In this document: one piece after another, positions 24,554 to 32,247 of the stretch | How the letters are laid out: every line of letters begins with the position of its first letter | How positions within the stretch are numbered: the stretch's first letter is position 1 | Source: Burkholderia sp. Ac-20365 | Lineage (GTDB): Bacteria > Pseudomonadota > Gammaproteobacteria > Burkholderiales > Burkholderiaceae | DNA length: 64,000 nucleotides | Reading direction: 5' to 3' | NCBI RefSeq assembly: GCF_017104715.1 | Contig: NZ_JAAGPI010000004.1 | Coordinates: 1-64,000 of the forward strand | The notes under the pieces: generated by a model | The model's input: the letters and a program-made list of their open reading frames with translations, nothing else | The model's database searches: none | Told to the model about the DNA's origin: nothing | Position numbers and translations under genes: made by a program

Positions 24554-24910
24554 TCACGATTTCAGGATGATCTGATCGCGGTGCTCGCTCAGCAGGACTG
24601 CCAGCGCATCGAGGTTGATCTGGCGACTCACGCCGTCAGGAAAGAGCTCGTCAAAGAAGACCGACGAGATATCGTCCGGCAACGACGAGACGACGTTGGT
24701 CACGTAGCTGACGCGCTGGAGTGCTTCCTCAACAAATCGGGCGACTTCATCCGGATTGCTGTTATCGACGTCAGACGACGAGCCCGCCATCGACGTCGCG
24801 ACCGCCTCGCTTGCCTCGTCCTCGTCATTCGCGAAAACTGATTCGGTGAAGGTGCCTTCTTCCGCGTCGTTGTCGTTCCAGCGAATGCAGACTTCGTAGT
24901 AATTGCGCAT
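24554..24910 (-). CDS. acidic hypothetical protein
   Basis: 118 aa, starting MRNYYEVCIR. Very acidic (runs such as NDNDAEEGTF and ANDEDEASEA). The pattern of a short strand (YYEVCIRW) followed by an acidic helix resembles small DNA-mimic or regulatory proteins, but nothing specific is identified. Leader strong. Confidence 0.75.
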   Translation of the reverse strand: MRNYYEVCIRWNDNDAEEGTFTESVFANDEDEASEAVATSMAGSSSDVDNSNPDEVARFVEEALQRVSYVTNVVSSLPDDISSVFFDELFPDGVSRQINLDALAVLLSEHRDQIILKS

Positions 24911-25001
24911 TGATACAACTCCCTTTCGTGTTGCCTCGTTCTGGAGGCGGCTAGAAAGGTGCGAGCAAACAGCGCTCAGGTGAAGCGTTCTTCAACTGAG
25001 G
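24911..25001 (-). promoter_or_regulatory. SD-hiding leader of the gene at 24910
   Basis: Stem I CTCAG-TGAAG/CTTCA-TGAG at 24975-25000, stem II GAGC/GCTC, stem III GCCTC/GAGGC at 24933-24948. Anti-SD CACCTTTC pairs with GAAAGGG (24921-24927). Confidence 0.8.
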
Positions 25002-25034
25002 GCGCTTGTGCGTGGCGGGGACGGGGGCTGGAGG

Positions 25035-25055
25035 CCGGCGCGCAATGCGCACCGG
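25035..25055 (-). terminator. hairpin after the 25078-25329 gene
   Basis: CCGG-GCGC/GCGC-CCGG stem. Confidence 0.4.
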
Positions 25056-25077
25056 ATCATCCACTTTCTGAAGGGGT

Positions 25078-25329
25078 TTATGCGTGCTGCGCGCGGCGGC
25101 CGAACTGATGTCCTGCATCGACAGCGCGGCGGATCACGATACGATGAGCTCCGGTGTCACCGTCAAAGATGTCCGCGCGCTCGGCACCGAAGTGCGCTTC
25201 CGGGAGTTCGCGAACATCAAACTGGCGGCCGCTTTCGATGTCTTCGTACCAGAACGTGCACAACTCGTCCGAGTCGTTGATGACGTGATTGAACACGTGT
25301 CCCTTGCGGGACATGAAACGTAGATTCAT
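25078..25329 (-). CDS. hypothetical protein
   Basis: 83 aa, starting MNLRFMSRKG. Compact, beta-rich N-terminal half (GHVFNHVINDSDELCTFWYED) and a DIESGRQFDVREL segment. No family recognised. Downstream of the promoter-hairpin at 25445-25473. Confidence 0.7.
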   Translation of the reverse strand: MNLRFMSRKGHVFNHVINDSDELCTFWYEDIESGRQFDVRELPEAHFGAERADIFDGDTGAHRIVIRRAVDAGHQFGRRAQHA

Positions 25330-25404
25330 GGGGTTTTCTCCTCGTACCTCGGATAGGCGTGAACAAGGAGGGAGGCAACGCTCTGTTGAAACCGGATCTC
25401 AACG
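25330..25404 (-). promoter_or_regulatory. SD-hiding leader of the gene at 25329
   Basis: Stem I GTTGA/TTCAAC at 25385-25403 followed by AGAGCG, stem III CCT-ATCCG-AGG (25347-25357). Anti-SD CTCCTTGT (25363-25370) pairs with ACGAGGAG (25338-25345). Confidence 0.8.
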
Positions 25405-25444
25405 GAACGTTCTGAATTGCGATGGTCCACGTGGGCACTTGAAT

Positions 25445-25473
25445 GCCGCTCGCACGGCGCGGGAGCCATTCTA
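25445..25473 (-). promoter_or_regulatory. promoter with 5'-terminal hairpin
   Basis: TAGAAT (25468-25473), 9 nt, then hairpin GCCGTGCGAGCGGC (25445-25458). Confidence 0.6.
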
Positions 25474-25534
25474 GGCCGCGCAACGGAATCAGACAAGAGG
25501 GCAGCGTGGGGAGCCGAATTGCCGGGCGTGGTCC

Positions 25535-25562
25535 AAAAAAAAGCGCCACACGAATGTGGCGC
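25535..25562 (-). terminator. intrinsic terminator after the 25703-25888 gene
   Basis: GCGCCACA-TTCG-TGTGGCGC followed by eight T. A second hairpin, GGTTCTGG/CCAGAACC (25570-25600), precedes it. Confidence 0.95.
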
Positions 25563-25702
25563 TCCAAGAGGTTCTGGCATTCCGAGGGCCGTCCAGAACC
25601 TGAGAGACAGCGGTGCGCAAAAGCCATCGCACCAATCATCCCGAGATTGTCGCATACCCCACCGGGCATCGCCAGGTACAGCGTCCGGAACTATCTCCTC
25701 AG

Positions 25703-25888
25703 TCAGGCCGTGTACGTCCCCGCGATCAGTTGGGACGCGAGGTACCAAGCCCGATAATGGTCGGAGCTTGTTTCGCTGCCGTAATGCTGAACATCACAGC
25801 CGCTCCGTTTCGCTTCGTGTCGCGCGATCATGTCACGCCCGCGCGCGACCTTCGCCCATTTCAGCATCAGCGCTGCACATTTGCTCAT
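25703..25888 (-). CDS. small hypothetical protein
   Basis: 61 aa, starting MSKCAALMLK behind the strong SD GAGGAGGTGA. Basic helical N-terminus (KWAKVARGRDMIARHEAKRS), then a Tyr/Ser-rich segment. The last gene of a string with 25946-26128 and 26144-26503; the terminator lies 140 nt downstream after a second stem-loop. Function unknown. Confidence 0.65.
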   Translation of the reverse strand: MSKCAALMLKWAKVARGRDMIARHEAKRSGCDVQHYGSETSSDHYRAWYLASQLIAGTYTA

Positions 25889-25945
25889 CGTTCACCTCCT
25901 CGGGGGATTGTCGCGTGACGCCGCCCGCCGAAGCGGGCAAGGCAA

Positions 25946-26128
25946 TCACAGCTTTTTGACCTGGACCGCGACGACAACCGAGCCGTTGAGCAGATCGAGC
26001 AGCCGGTCCGCTGATGCTTCGTCCGACGCGGCGAATACAATCTCGTTTTCCCGTGCGTCGTCTATGCCCGCGACGTTGAACACGGACGAGTTGTCGGTCA
26101 GCACTTCTTCATTTTTCTGAAACTGCAT
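25946..26128 (-). CDS. small acidic protein
   Basis: 60 aa, starting MQFQKNEEVL, 7 nt after AAGGAG. Lies 15 nt after the 26144-26503 stop, so very likely the same transcript. A GCC-AAC-GGC mini-stem overlaps the upstream stop region. Sequence is acidic, ending in a hydrophobic strand (SVVVAVQV). No family recognised. Confidence 0.65.
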   Translation of the reverse strand: MQFQKNEEVLTDNSSVFNVAGIDDARENEIVFAASDEASADRLLDLLNGSVVVAVQVKKL

Positions 26129-26143
26129 CGTTCCTTCTCCTTT

Positions 26144-26503
26144 TTATGCCGGTTGGCAGGCGTCGGCTTCAGTCAACTGCGGCGTTGATTCAGCGAATTT
26201 CCACAAGGGCGCTGCCAACCATTCGTGGCGTGTCCGGCCGGTGGCCGCCTTGAGGTGCGCGTCATCGCCTTTCGCCGTCCAGCACTCCATCAGCATGGAG
26301 CACAGCGAAAACTGGGCGCAGCGTCCGCGCTCATTGGTGTCAATCGATTCCTCTTCGAGCACACGCAACAGGCCAACAGTACCGTCGTGGAACTCACGCG
26401 CAAGTGCCTCGGCACTGGTGCCGGCCGCAACGTTGCCACCGAACGGGAGTTCCAGTCGGCCAATCAGTGCCGCGCGAAAAGCCCGTGCCGCGAGCATCGT
26501 CAT
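26144..26503 (-). CDS. hypothetical protein
   Basis: 119 aa, starting MTMLAARAFR, 7 nt after AAGGAG. Helical, acidic, with cysteines near 67-73. The region upstream is the terminator hairpin of the previous unit, which sits where stem III would be. First gene of a three-gene string. Confidence 0.65.
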   Translation of the reverse strand: MTMLAARAFRAALIGRLELPFGGNVAAGTSAEALAREFHDGTVGLLRVLEEESIDTNERGRCAQFSLCSMLMECWTAKGDDAHLKAATGRTRHEWLAAPLWKFAESTPQLTEADACQPA

Positions 26504-26521
26504 TGTCGTTCTCCTTCATAA

Positions 26522-26548
26522 AATGAAAATGCCCGTCGAAGCGGGCAT
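26522..26548 (-). terminator. intrinsic terminator after the 26559-27154 pair
   Basis: ATGCCCGC-TTCG-GCGGGCAT-like stem (one mismatch at the loop) followed by TTTTCATTTT. Confidence 0.75.
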
Positions 26549-26558
26549 ATCCGTGGTT

Positions 26559-26645
26559 TCAACTTGCGTTCATCAGGACTTCGGTCGAGGGAAAGCAATC
26601 TGGGCGAACCCGCTCGTCAGGGGTGTAATGACCTTTGACTTTCAT
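26559..26645 (-). CDS. 28-residue coupled micro-protein
   Basis: ATG 26645 overlaps the stop of the upstream gene as ATGA. The frame codes 28 residues starting MKVKGHYTPDERVRPD and ends just before the terminator. It was found by following the transcript. Coupled position and sensible composition support translation; function unknown. Confidence 0.45.
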   Translation of the reverse strand: MKVKGHYTPDERVRPDCFPSTEVLMNAS

Positions 26646-27154
26646 GCTTCCACGGCCACGAGTTCGGCAACCTGCACGGTCACAGCCTTCCGAACCGGAG
26701 TCCAGCCGGCTCCGGTCAGGAACCAGACCTGCTCGAGCGACAGATCGCCCTCTTGCAGCAACTCCGCAAGGGCATCGTTCACGCGCTCCCACTCAACGCA
26801 GTGGTACGGAGAAACGGCGATCTGACAGGGCTTGATACGCAGACACTTCTGACGGCCATGATCGAGCAGACCAAAGTGGCCCATGGACGGACGTCGGCCG
26901 GGGTCAATCTCCAGCACGACCGACCACTCGCCCCATTGCCACGGCGTGCGGATGACGTCGTAGCTACGACCCAGCGCACCGGCCAGTACTTCCTTCAGCA
27001 TGGCCATATAGACCGCTTCGCTATGGTCGTAACCGATCGCCGTCTCGAACGCGGTCTGTTGTGCCTGCCAGACACGATTGGATTCCTCCGCCGTGACCTG
27101 GACTAAGGTCGCGGAGGGGGCGATCAGCCCGGCTGCCGCTGTTGCTGTTTTCAT
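26642..27154 (-). CDS. hypothetical protein
   Basis: 170 aa, starting MKTATAAAGL behind an SD-hiding leader. Mixed alpha/beta with a W-rich segment near 75-90 (TPWQWGEWSVVLEI). No family recognised. It lies next to klcA, each with its own leader. Confidence 0.75.
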   Translation of the reverse strand: MKTATAAAGLIAPSATLVQVTAEESNRVWQAQQTAFETAIGYDHSEAVYMAMLKEVLAGALGRSYDVIRTPWQWGEWSVVLEIDPGRRPSMGHFGLLDHGRQKCLRIKPCQIAVSPYHCVEWERVNDALAELLQEGDLSLEQVWFLTGAGWTPVRKAVTVQVAELVAVEA

Positions 27155-27240
27155 TGTGAGTCGCTCCTGATGCCGAACGTGTCGGCGTTTTAAAGGGCGC
27201 GTGCCAATGCACTGGACAAAGCGCCGCCACCGTCAGCCGG
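27155..27240 (-). promoter_or_regulatory. SD-hiding leader of the gene at 27154
   Basis: Stem III GCCGA-ACACG-TCGGC-type hairpin at 27172-27186. Anti-SD CGCCCTTT (27192-27199) faces CAGGAGCG (27162-27169) with a one-base bulge. Stem I is not clear. Confidence 0.6.
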
Positions 27241-27346
27241 TCCGTAATGGAACTGCGCAGCGACGCTTTGGCCAGAACCGCCCTCAACTCCAGAGGAGTC
27301 GGGGCGTTCGGCGTATTACTCAAGAGGGTCGTGGCGCGGCGTCCGG

Positions 27347-27784
27347 TCAGTCGATCGCGGCGAGAATCACTTCGCGCTCAGCGTGCTGCCGCGCATACTC
27401 GCGTAGCCGCTCATATTGCGTGACGAGCAGTTCAGTGCCGTCATCGTCGCCCGCCGCATCGGCGCGCGCGGAGAGATGGCCCAGCACGAACATGCAGATG
27501 ACGATACCCGCGGCGTCGCTGGACATTTCCCGCTCGAACTGGCTCTCGAAGACCGTGACAGTCACACGTTCGGATTGCACCGGCGCAGCGTAAGCACCAC
27601 CGTTGGACAGCCTTTTGTAGACCCAGAGGCCCGTTTTGAGATCACGTTCGACGAGTTTCACCGCGTACGCAAAGAGCAGATTCTGCGCGCGCACGAAGTA
27701 CTTTTCGCCGAACATCGCCGGCAGGAATTGCAGCCGTTCTGCTTCCGCCTCGACGATCGTTGCCTGGATCGGTTCCGTTTTCAT
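27347..27784 (-). CDS. klcA: antirestriction protein, KlcA/ArdB family
   Basis: 145 aa, starting MKTEPIQATI, the usual length for KlcA. Diagnostic blocks are visible: RLQFLPAMFG (19-28), YKRLSNGGAYAAP (about 61-73), FEREMSSDAAGIVICMFVL (about 88-106) and a C-terminal REYARQH..VILAAID. KlcA/ArdB proteins inhibit type I restriction enzymes in vivo and are typical of broad-host-range plasmids. This is the clearest plasmid-type gene of the window. Preceded by an SD-hiding leader, so its translation is probably controlled with the rest of the set. Confidence 0.9.
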   Translation of the reverse strand: MKTEPIQATIVEAEAERLQFLPAMFGEKYFVRAQNLLFAYAVKLVERDLKTGLWVYKRLSNGGAYAAPVQSERVTVTVFESQFEREMSSDAAGIVICMFVLGHLSARADAAGDDDGTELLVTQYERLREYARQHAEREVILAAID

Positions 27785-27854
27785 TGCACACTCCTTTGGT
27801 GCCCATAGGGCGTTATAAAGAGCGCCAGCGCGCGCTGCGCTGAGAGCAAACCGC
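27785..27854 (-). promoter_or_regulatory. SD-hiding leader of klcA
   Basis: Stem III GCCCTATGGGC at 27801-27811, AGCGC/GCGCT stem at 27821-27841. Anti-SD CTCTTT (27817-27822) pairs with AAAGGAG (27791-27797). Confidence 0.75.
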
Positions 27855-27926
27855 TGAATCGCGTACTCGCGATAGAACGGGCTGGTCTCAACCGCACGAA
27901 TCTCTTGCGACGCTGGAAGGGGCGAC

Positions 27927-27947
27927 GCCCCGGACACAGTCCGGGGC
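27927..27947 (-). terminator. hairpin after the 27982-28581 gene
   Basis: GCCCCGGAC-TGT-GTCCGGGGC perfect stem. Confidence 0.65.
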
Positions 27948-27981
27948 TGCCTGCTTTCTTCAGCGTTTCATGACTTCAGCG

Positions 27982-28581
27982 TCAGGCGTCCGACTTCGCC
28001 TGTCCGATCGAGTCGATCTTGGCCTGCCAGTGTGCGACGCAACTCGCGGCATCGCGAACGCCCGAGACTGCGGCGTCCTCACGGCGCAGACGCAGGACGA
28101 GGTAAGTCAGGAGCTTGTCCTTCCCGTCGAGCTGTCCCTCTCGCTCCAGGTGGTCATACAGCGCACCGACTGCCCCGTGCAAATACGTGAGCCCGCCGCG
28201 CCGACACAGTTCCTGGACCAGTTCCGCAGTCGAAACGCTGCCGAGAGGTGCTTCGGCAGTGTCTGCGCCGAAAGTCGACGCGGGCGCACCTGGTTTCGAT
28301 CCAGAGGGTTTCTCGACCATCGGTGCAGACGTTTCGCCCTCCACCCCCTGCTTGAGGATGGCGTCGAGCAGGGCGTCGCGCTCGGACTCGAAGGGGCCAT
28401 GTGCATCGCCAGCCGTTTCGCGGGTATCCCGCCAGGTCCAGCCTTTTTCACCGTGCGAAGCGACGACACGCGGTCGCCAGATATCGCCTGCATTCAGTCC
28501 GCTGGCGCAGACCGAGCGCAGAAGAAAAATCGACAAGTTGTCGTGGGCGCGTGCAGCCGGCTTCGATGTTTTCTGACTCAT
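27982..28581 (-). CDS. hypothetical protein
   Basis: 199 aa, starting MSQKTSKPAA. A low-complexity linker (about 85-115, rich in P, S, A, E) separates an N-terminal domain from a helical C-terminal domain with many charged residues. No family recognised. Confidence 0.75.
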   Translation of the reverse strand: MSQKTSKPAARAHDNLSIFLLRSVCASGLNAGDIWRPRVVASHGEKGWTWRDTRETAGDAHGPFESERDALLDAILKQGVEGETSAPMVEKPSGSKPGAPASTFGADTAEAPLGSVSTAELVQELCRRGGLTYLHGAVGALYDHLEREGQLDGKDKLLTYLVLRLRREDAAVSGVRDAASCVAHWQAKIDSIGQAKSDA

Positions 28582-28640
28582 GATTCATGCTCCATGCTCC
28601 ACGTGGGCGCTAAAAAGATTGGAGCAGCAGTCATGCTCTG
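28582..28640 (-). promoter_or_regulatory. SD-hiding leader of the gene at 28581
   Basis: GCTCCA (about 28620-28625) can pair with either of two TGGAGC copies near the start. A CCACGTGG stem takes the stem III place, and CCAGAGCATG lies upstream. Confidence 0.55.
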
Positions 28641-28691
28641 GCGAAGGAAGTGCCTCGGCGCAGCACGCTACGTGTGGGGATGGGTGGCTGT

Positions 28692-28737
28692 CCACGCGCG
28701 TCGTGCCGCTCACATTCGTGAGGGCGCCCGCGCGTGG
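28692..28737 (-). terminator. hairpin after the 28781-29161 gene
   Basis: CCACGCGCG/CGCGCGTGG outer stem with an inner CTCACGAATGTGAG stem. Confidence 0.6.
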
Positions 28738-28780
28738 AAGCCGTTCTTCTTTCTGCAAGTCTGCGGGGAGACTGCGATTG

Positions 28781-29161
28781 TTACGACTGAGCCTGTAACG
28801 TGGGATATGCCGCTGCGATGCGCTCGCTGATGAATTCCACAAGGTCACCGCCGTTAACTTCACCGTCGTTGGCAAAGCCAGGATGGCGGCAGATGATTTC
28901 GTCGAGAAGCGATGCCGCTCCCGCGAAGGTGGTGTTCTGGGCTTCGGCCGCGAGGGCGTCGAACTCCGTCGCGTAGCGGTCGCCTTCATCGATCGCCTCA
29001 AGGGCGGTGGCGACGTCAGCGCAGCCCAGGTACATCAGACGCTGTGCCGGCGTAAGCAGGGTCCACAGGCGACGCAGGTGCGTGGTGAACTGCTCTTCGG
29101 GACGAAAGTCGGCCTTGGCTGCGTCGATGATGAGATCGAGGCCGGGCTGGTTGGTCTTCAT
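28781..29161 (-). CDS. hypothetical protein
   Basis: 126 aa, starting MKTNQPGLDL. All-helical and acidic, soluble. No known family. First gene downstream of the promoter-hairpin at 29334-29360. Confidence 0.75.
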   Translation of the reverse strand: MKTNQPGLDLIIDAAKADFRPEEQFTTHLRRLWTLLTPAQRLMYLGCADVATALEAIDEGDRYATEFDALAAEAQNTTFAGAASLLDEIICRHPGFANDGEVNGGDLVEFISERIAAAYPTLQAQS

Positions 29162-29263
29162 GGTGAAGCTCCGTGTGTGTTTTGCCGGATCGGCAGTTTG
29201 GAAACCGGAGCAAGTGCGCATGGCTGCACTTCACTGAGATTCGACAACGCGATCTCACTGAAA
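29162..29263 (-). promoter_or_regulatory. SD-hiding leader of the gene at 29161
   Basis: Stem I TTCA-GAGAT/ATCTC-TGAA at 29230-29262, stem III GCCG-ATC-CGGC at 29184-29194. Anti-SD GCTCCG (29206-29211) pairs with CGGAGC (29168-29173). Confidence 0.8.
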
Positions 29264-29333
29264 AGGCCGTGCCAGAATTTCAGAGGAGGGGAAGACTGAG
29301 CGACCTCGCAGTTGGCGCGAGAGTCAGATGAAT

Positions 29334-29360
29334 GCCGTTCGATGGCTGAGGGGCATTATA
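29334..29360 (-). promoter_or_regulatory. promoter with 5'-terminal hairpin
   Basis: TATAAT (29355-29360), 8 nt, then hairpin GCCATCGAACGGC followed by ATTC (29334-29346). Confidence 0.65.
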
Positions 29361-29437
29361 GAGACGATAGGGGCCATACGACAAGGGCTGTCGATGTCCC
29401 GGGCCGCAGAAACCTGTGGCTTCCGCGGCCCGAAGCA

Positions 29438-29457
29438 GCGCGGCCCGCGTGCCGCGC
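29438..29457 (-). terminator. hairpin after the HU gene
   Basis: GCGCGGC/GCCGCGC stem directly after the HU stop. Confidence 0.5.
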
Positions 29458-29463
29458 CTGCCG

Positions 29464-29757
29464 TCACTTCTTTTTTTTCGTCGGCGCGTTCACGAGTTCC
29501 TTCAGCGCCTTACCGGCCGTGAATTTGGCTGTGGTGGCCGCCGGGATATCGATCGTCTCGCCCGTCGCCGGGTTGCGACCCGAGCGGGCGGCGCGCTTGC
29601 CAGTCGCGAACGTGCCGAAGCCGACCAGGGCGACCTTGTCGCCGGCGGCGATCGCGTGACCGATGGTTTCCAGCGTTGCGTCGAGCATCGCGGCCGCGGC
29701 CGACTTGCTGCTGTCCGTTTTCGTGGCGATTGCGTCGATCAGTTCCTGTTTGTTCAT
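29464..29757 (-). CDS. hup: HU-family DNA-binding protein
   Basis: 97 aa, starting [10 protein letters not shown], 6-7 nt after AGAGAGG. Full HU fold: helical dimer part (1-45), [20 protein letters not shown] (43-62) and the [12 protein letters not shown] arm (63-74), then [12 protein letters not shown] with a lysine tail. HU compacts and bends DNA and assists replication and recombination. The upstream 330 nt contain three DnaA-box-like sequences. Its leader is ordinary, not the SD-hiding type. Confidence 0.95.
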   Translation of the reverse strand: MNKQELIDAIATKTDSSKSAAAAMLDATLETIGHAIAAGDKVALVGFGTFATGKRAARSGRNPATGETIDIPAATTAKFTAGKALKELVNAPTKKKK

Positions 29758-29907
29758 TTAAAGACCTCTCTTCTGGTTGAAATAACTGCTGAAGGTCGAC
29801 GGCGGCTGCCGGCTCGCTCCACTACTCGCGTGGTCTTCACCCGGAATCAATCCGGCGCTGGCTTTGTGCATCTGGGGAGCGCCACGCTCGCGCGCCCCAT
29901 CTTCTAA

Positions 29908-29942
29908 CCATCCACAGATTTTGTGGGTAAACCTGTGGACAA
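29908..29942. promoter_or_regulatory. cluster of three DnaA-box-like sequences
   Basis: On the minus strand TTGTCCACA (29934-29942) and TTACCCACA (29922-29930), on the plus strand CCATCCACA (29908-29916), against consensus TTATCCACA (8/9, 8/9 and 7/9). The 330-nt gap 29758-30087 otherwise holds a TGCCCA/TGGGCA hairpin (about 29978-29996) and no gene. Confidence 0.45.
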
Positions 29943-30087
29943 CTTCCAACGACGCCGATGCAGAAGGGTTTTTTGGCGATGCCCACGCAATGGGCACACC
30001 AGTCTGTCGCTCCCTTTGGAACCGCAAGACATCGACGCCCAGTGTATGGGCCGTCGTCGCCGACGCAAGCAAGTCTTCCCGCTTCGC

Positions 30088-30540
30088 TCAATCCGCCGGC
30101 GCCGGGATCTTGAGAATTCCGCAGACCTGCGCCTCGCTCATAGGCGGAGGCGGGGCGAAGTAGAGGTCAGCGAGGTGTCCTGCGATCGCGTACCCGGCGT
30201 AACGCACTGGCGTGCTGGCGACGGTCTTCCGCAATTCCGCGAGGTCATCCTGCGCCCCGGCCGGATCGACCCGAGAGAGCTTCGCCATGAGGCACATCTC
30301 GCCCAGTCCAGCAGCGAGCGTCAGGTCAGAGCTGTATTTCTGCTCGACCGCAGTCTTGTCCCACAGCTTGATCAGGGAATTTGCATACACGCTCGCCGCC
30401 AGCGAAAGGTCGTTTCCAGCACCGTACTTTTCCTGGATATAGCGCGCCACGCCAGGGTCAGTGGCAGTCTGGCCCACTGCAGCGGTTGCGCCGAAAATCA
30501 GGGCGCTTGCGGACACCATGCTCAAGATCGGCTTGATCAC
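30088..30540 (-). CDS. exported hypothetical protein
   Basis: 150 aa from GTG 30540, overlapping the upstream stop as GTGA, so translation is probably coupled. A signal peptide (VIKPILSMVSASALIFGATA, cleavage near VGQ-TA) predicts a periplasmic product. Helical body ending in a proline-rich segment (YFAPPPPMSE). No family recognised; the size and style recall small plasmid-encoded exported proteins. Confidence 0.6.
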   Translation of the reverse strand: MIKPILSMVSASALIFGATAAVGQTATDPGVARYIQEKYGAGNDLSLAASVYANSLIKLWDKTAVEQKYSSDLTLAAGLGEMCLMAKLSRVDPAGAQDDLAELRKTVASTPVRYAGYAIAGHLADLYFAPPPPMSEAQVCGILKIPAPAD

Positions 30541-31115
30541 TCCGCGGCCTCCCCATGTCCCGCCGGCCGTTCTGTCAGGAGAGTGAGAAACTCGCGAAAG
30601 CGGGGATCCTGAAGTTCCGACGGTGACGCGGGTGGGGCCGCGTCGAGATTGGGCACTGTGTTGTGCAAGAGGAATGCGGCTCGAGCACAAATCTCATCTG
30701 AGGCGGCGATGATCTGGCAACACACCGGTACTTCCTCCCCATTCGCCCGACCAAAGGTCATCACCTGGTTTGTGCAGAGCGCCATGTGCGCAGAATAGCG
30801 GGCGGCCGCCTCCGCAAGAACAAGCGACGCACACTGGATCGATTCCGGAAGAGGCGCGGTTTCGTGATGGTAGAAGGGCCCGTTATGCCCGGATTCCCCG
30901 TGCACGTTGTTTACCTTGAGGCGTTGAAGGACCTCCCCGTGAACTGCCGCGTTCTCGGAGACGAAGACGAAACGGACGGGTACCCAGCCGCTGCGGCCTA
31001 TGCGGTGAAGCGGTACCGGCTTGTCGAACACCGACACGGCGAGCGACGAGCGCTTCCGCAGTTCCATCACAGCCCTGACAAACGAAATCGATGGCTGGTG
31101 ATTCTGTGAGCTCAA
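30537..31115 (-). CDS. hypothetical protein
   Basis: 192 aa from TTG 31115, with GAGGAAG 6 nt upstream; ATG 31067 is an alternative. Soluble, mixed alpha/beta, with several cysteines and histidines. Its stop overlaps the next gene's GTG. No family recognised. Confidence 0.55.
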   Translation of the reverse strand: MSSQNHQPSISFVRAVMELRKRSSLAVSVFDKPVPLHRIGRSGWVPVRFVFVSENAAVHGEVLQRLKVNNVHGESGHNGPFYHHETAPLPESIQCASLVLAEAAARYSAHMALCTNQVMTFGRANGEEVPVCCQIIAASDEICARAAFLLHNTVPNLDAAPPASPSELQDPRFREFLTLLTERPAGHGEAAE

Positions 31116-31164
31116 GATGGCTTCCTCGACGGATACGATTTTCGATTCATCACAGGTGTAATGG

Positions 31165-31893
31165 TCACGCTGCCTTCAACGCTTGTTCGGAGTACGGCGG
31201 GCATAAGAGAAGTTCGTGATTATGGTCCCGCGCGCGACGCTGCAGCGTTGCCCCCACGCGTTCATAGTCGGATTGGGCGAAAAACGCGGGGACGCCGGTA
31301 TCGGGATGCAGGATAAGCCAGGTCGACGGCAGCTGGGCAAGCGCGCTTGAGATCCGCTTGCGGATACCAACAGTGGTGATGCGACGACTTGTCTTTCCCC
31401 AGGGGCGAAGGGCAATCTCGGGGTTCTTGCATGCTGAGAGCGCCGCAATCCTGCCGAGCCGGAGGCGGTCATCCGCGTCGCCCAGCGCTTTGCCTATCTC
31501 CCATTGTGCGACTTGCAACGCGGTGCTCAGGCATAACGCCATCGCTTCTTCCCAGACCTTCGCCGGGCCGTCAACGGGGTCCGTGACACGAAGACCCTGT
31601 CGCAATTGACTGTATTGCGCCGCAAACTGCGGAGCCGGGATCGCGCGCGGAATTTCTCCGCTGCTTCCGGTCAGCATCGGGTGGCAGTAGTCAACGTGCC
31701 TCCAGTATTCCATCGCGCGCTCGAGCAGTGCGACCGCGGCGCGTCGGACGTCGGAGGGGCAGTTTGCGGCGCCCGTAGCGATCTGGGCCTTCAATACTGG
31801 CATCTGGAGCCGTCGAAGATAACCGGCCCGCGCTTGTGCGCCGAGGGTGCGCGTAGCCGCTGGAAGTGCGTATTCAGACTCGTGTTTCGTCAT
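31165..31893 (-). CDS. hypothetical protein
   Basis: 242 aa, starting MTKHESEYAL, with a weak SD (GGGAAA). Helical, with basic patches and the segment TSRRITTVGIRKRISSALAQ near 170-190. No motif assigned. It precedes the two-gene set 31115-30088 by 49 nt, so the three may form an operon. Confidence 0.65.
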   Translation of the reverse strand: MTKHESEYALPAATRTLGAQARAGYLRRLQMPVLKAQIATGAANCPSDVRRAAVALLERAMEYWRHVDYCHPMLTGSSGEIPRAIPAPQFAAQYSQLRQGLRVTDPVDGPAKVWEEAMALCLSTALQVAQWEIGKALGDADDRLRLGRIAALSACKNPEIALRPWGKTSRRITTVGIRKRISSALAQLPSTWLILHPDTGVPAFFAQSDYERVGATLQRRARDHNHELLLCPPYSEQALKAA

Positions 31894-32148
31894 GTTTCCC
31901 GTCAGGACTATCCGACACCGCGCGCGCGAGGTGCCACGTTCAACCGCTCACCAATCTGAGCACCTTTATCGACCACATCCGGCGTTTGTTCAGCCCGAAA
32001 GCAGCGATCTGGCGGGAAATTTTTAGCGAACGAGCAATCCGAGGGTGTCCCGACGCGAGAAATGGCGGGCGGTCGGTTCCAAGGGCGGGGTCTCACGGAG
32101 AGACCCGTCGGAGGAGAGGAGGCTTGCGGATACAGGCTTTTCCATCGA

Positions 32149-32186
32149 CAGAGCGTGTCAATCTACAGATTGCCCGACACGCTCTG
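32149..32186. repeat. inverted repeat in the 354-nt gap after rdgC
   Basis: CAGAGCGTGTC and its exact complement GACACGCTCTG flank an inner CAATCTACAGATTG palindrome. It could be the rdgC terminator (no U-tract) or a protein-binding site. The gap 31894-32247 shows no other gene; an AT-rich GCTAAAAATTTCC lies near 32020. Confidence 0.55.
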
Positions 32187-32247
32187 CGCACGGAACATCA
32201 TTTTTCCGGGTGCGCGGACGACGGCTGACGGCCGCCTCCCGGGGACG

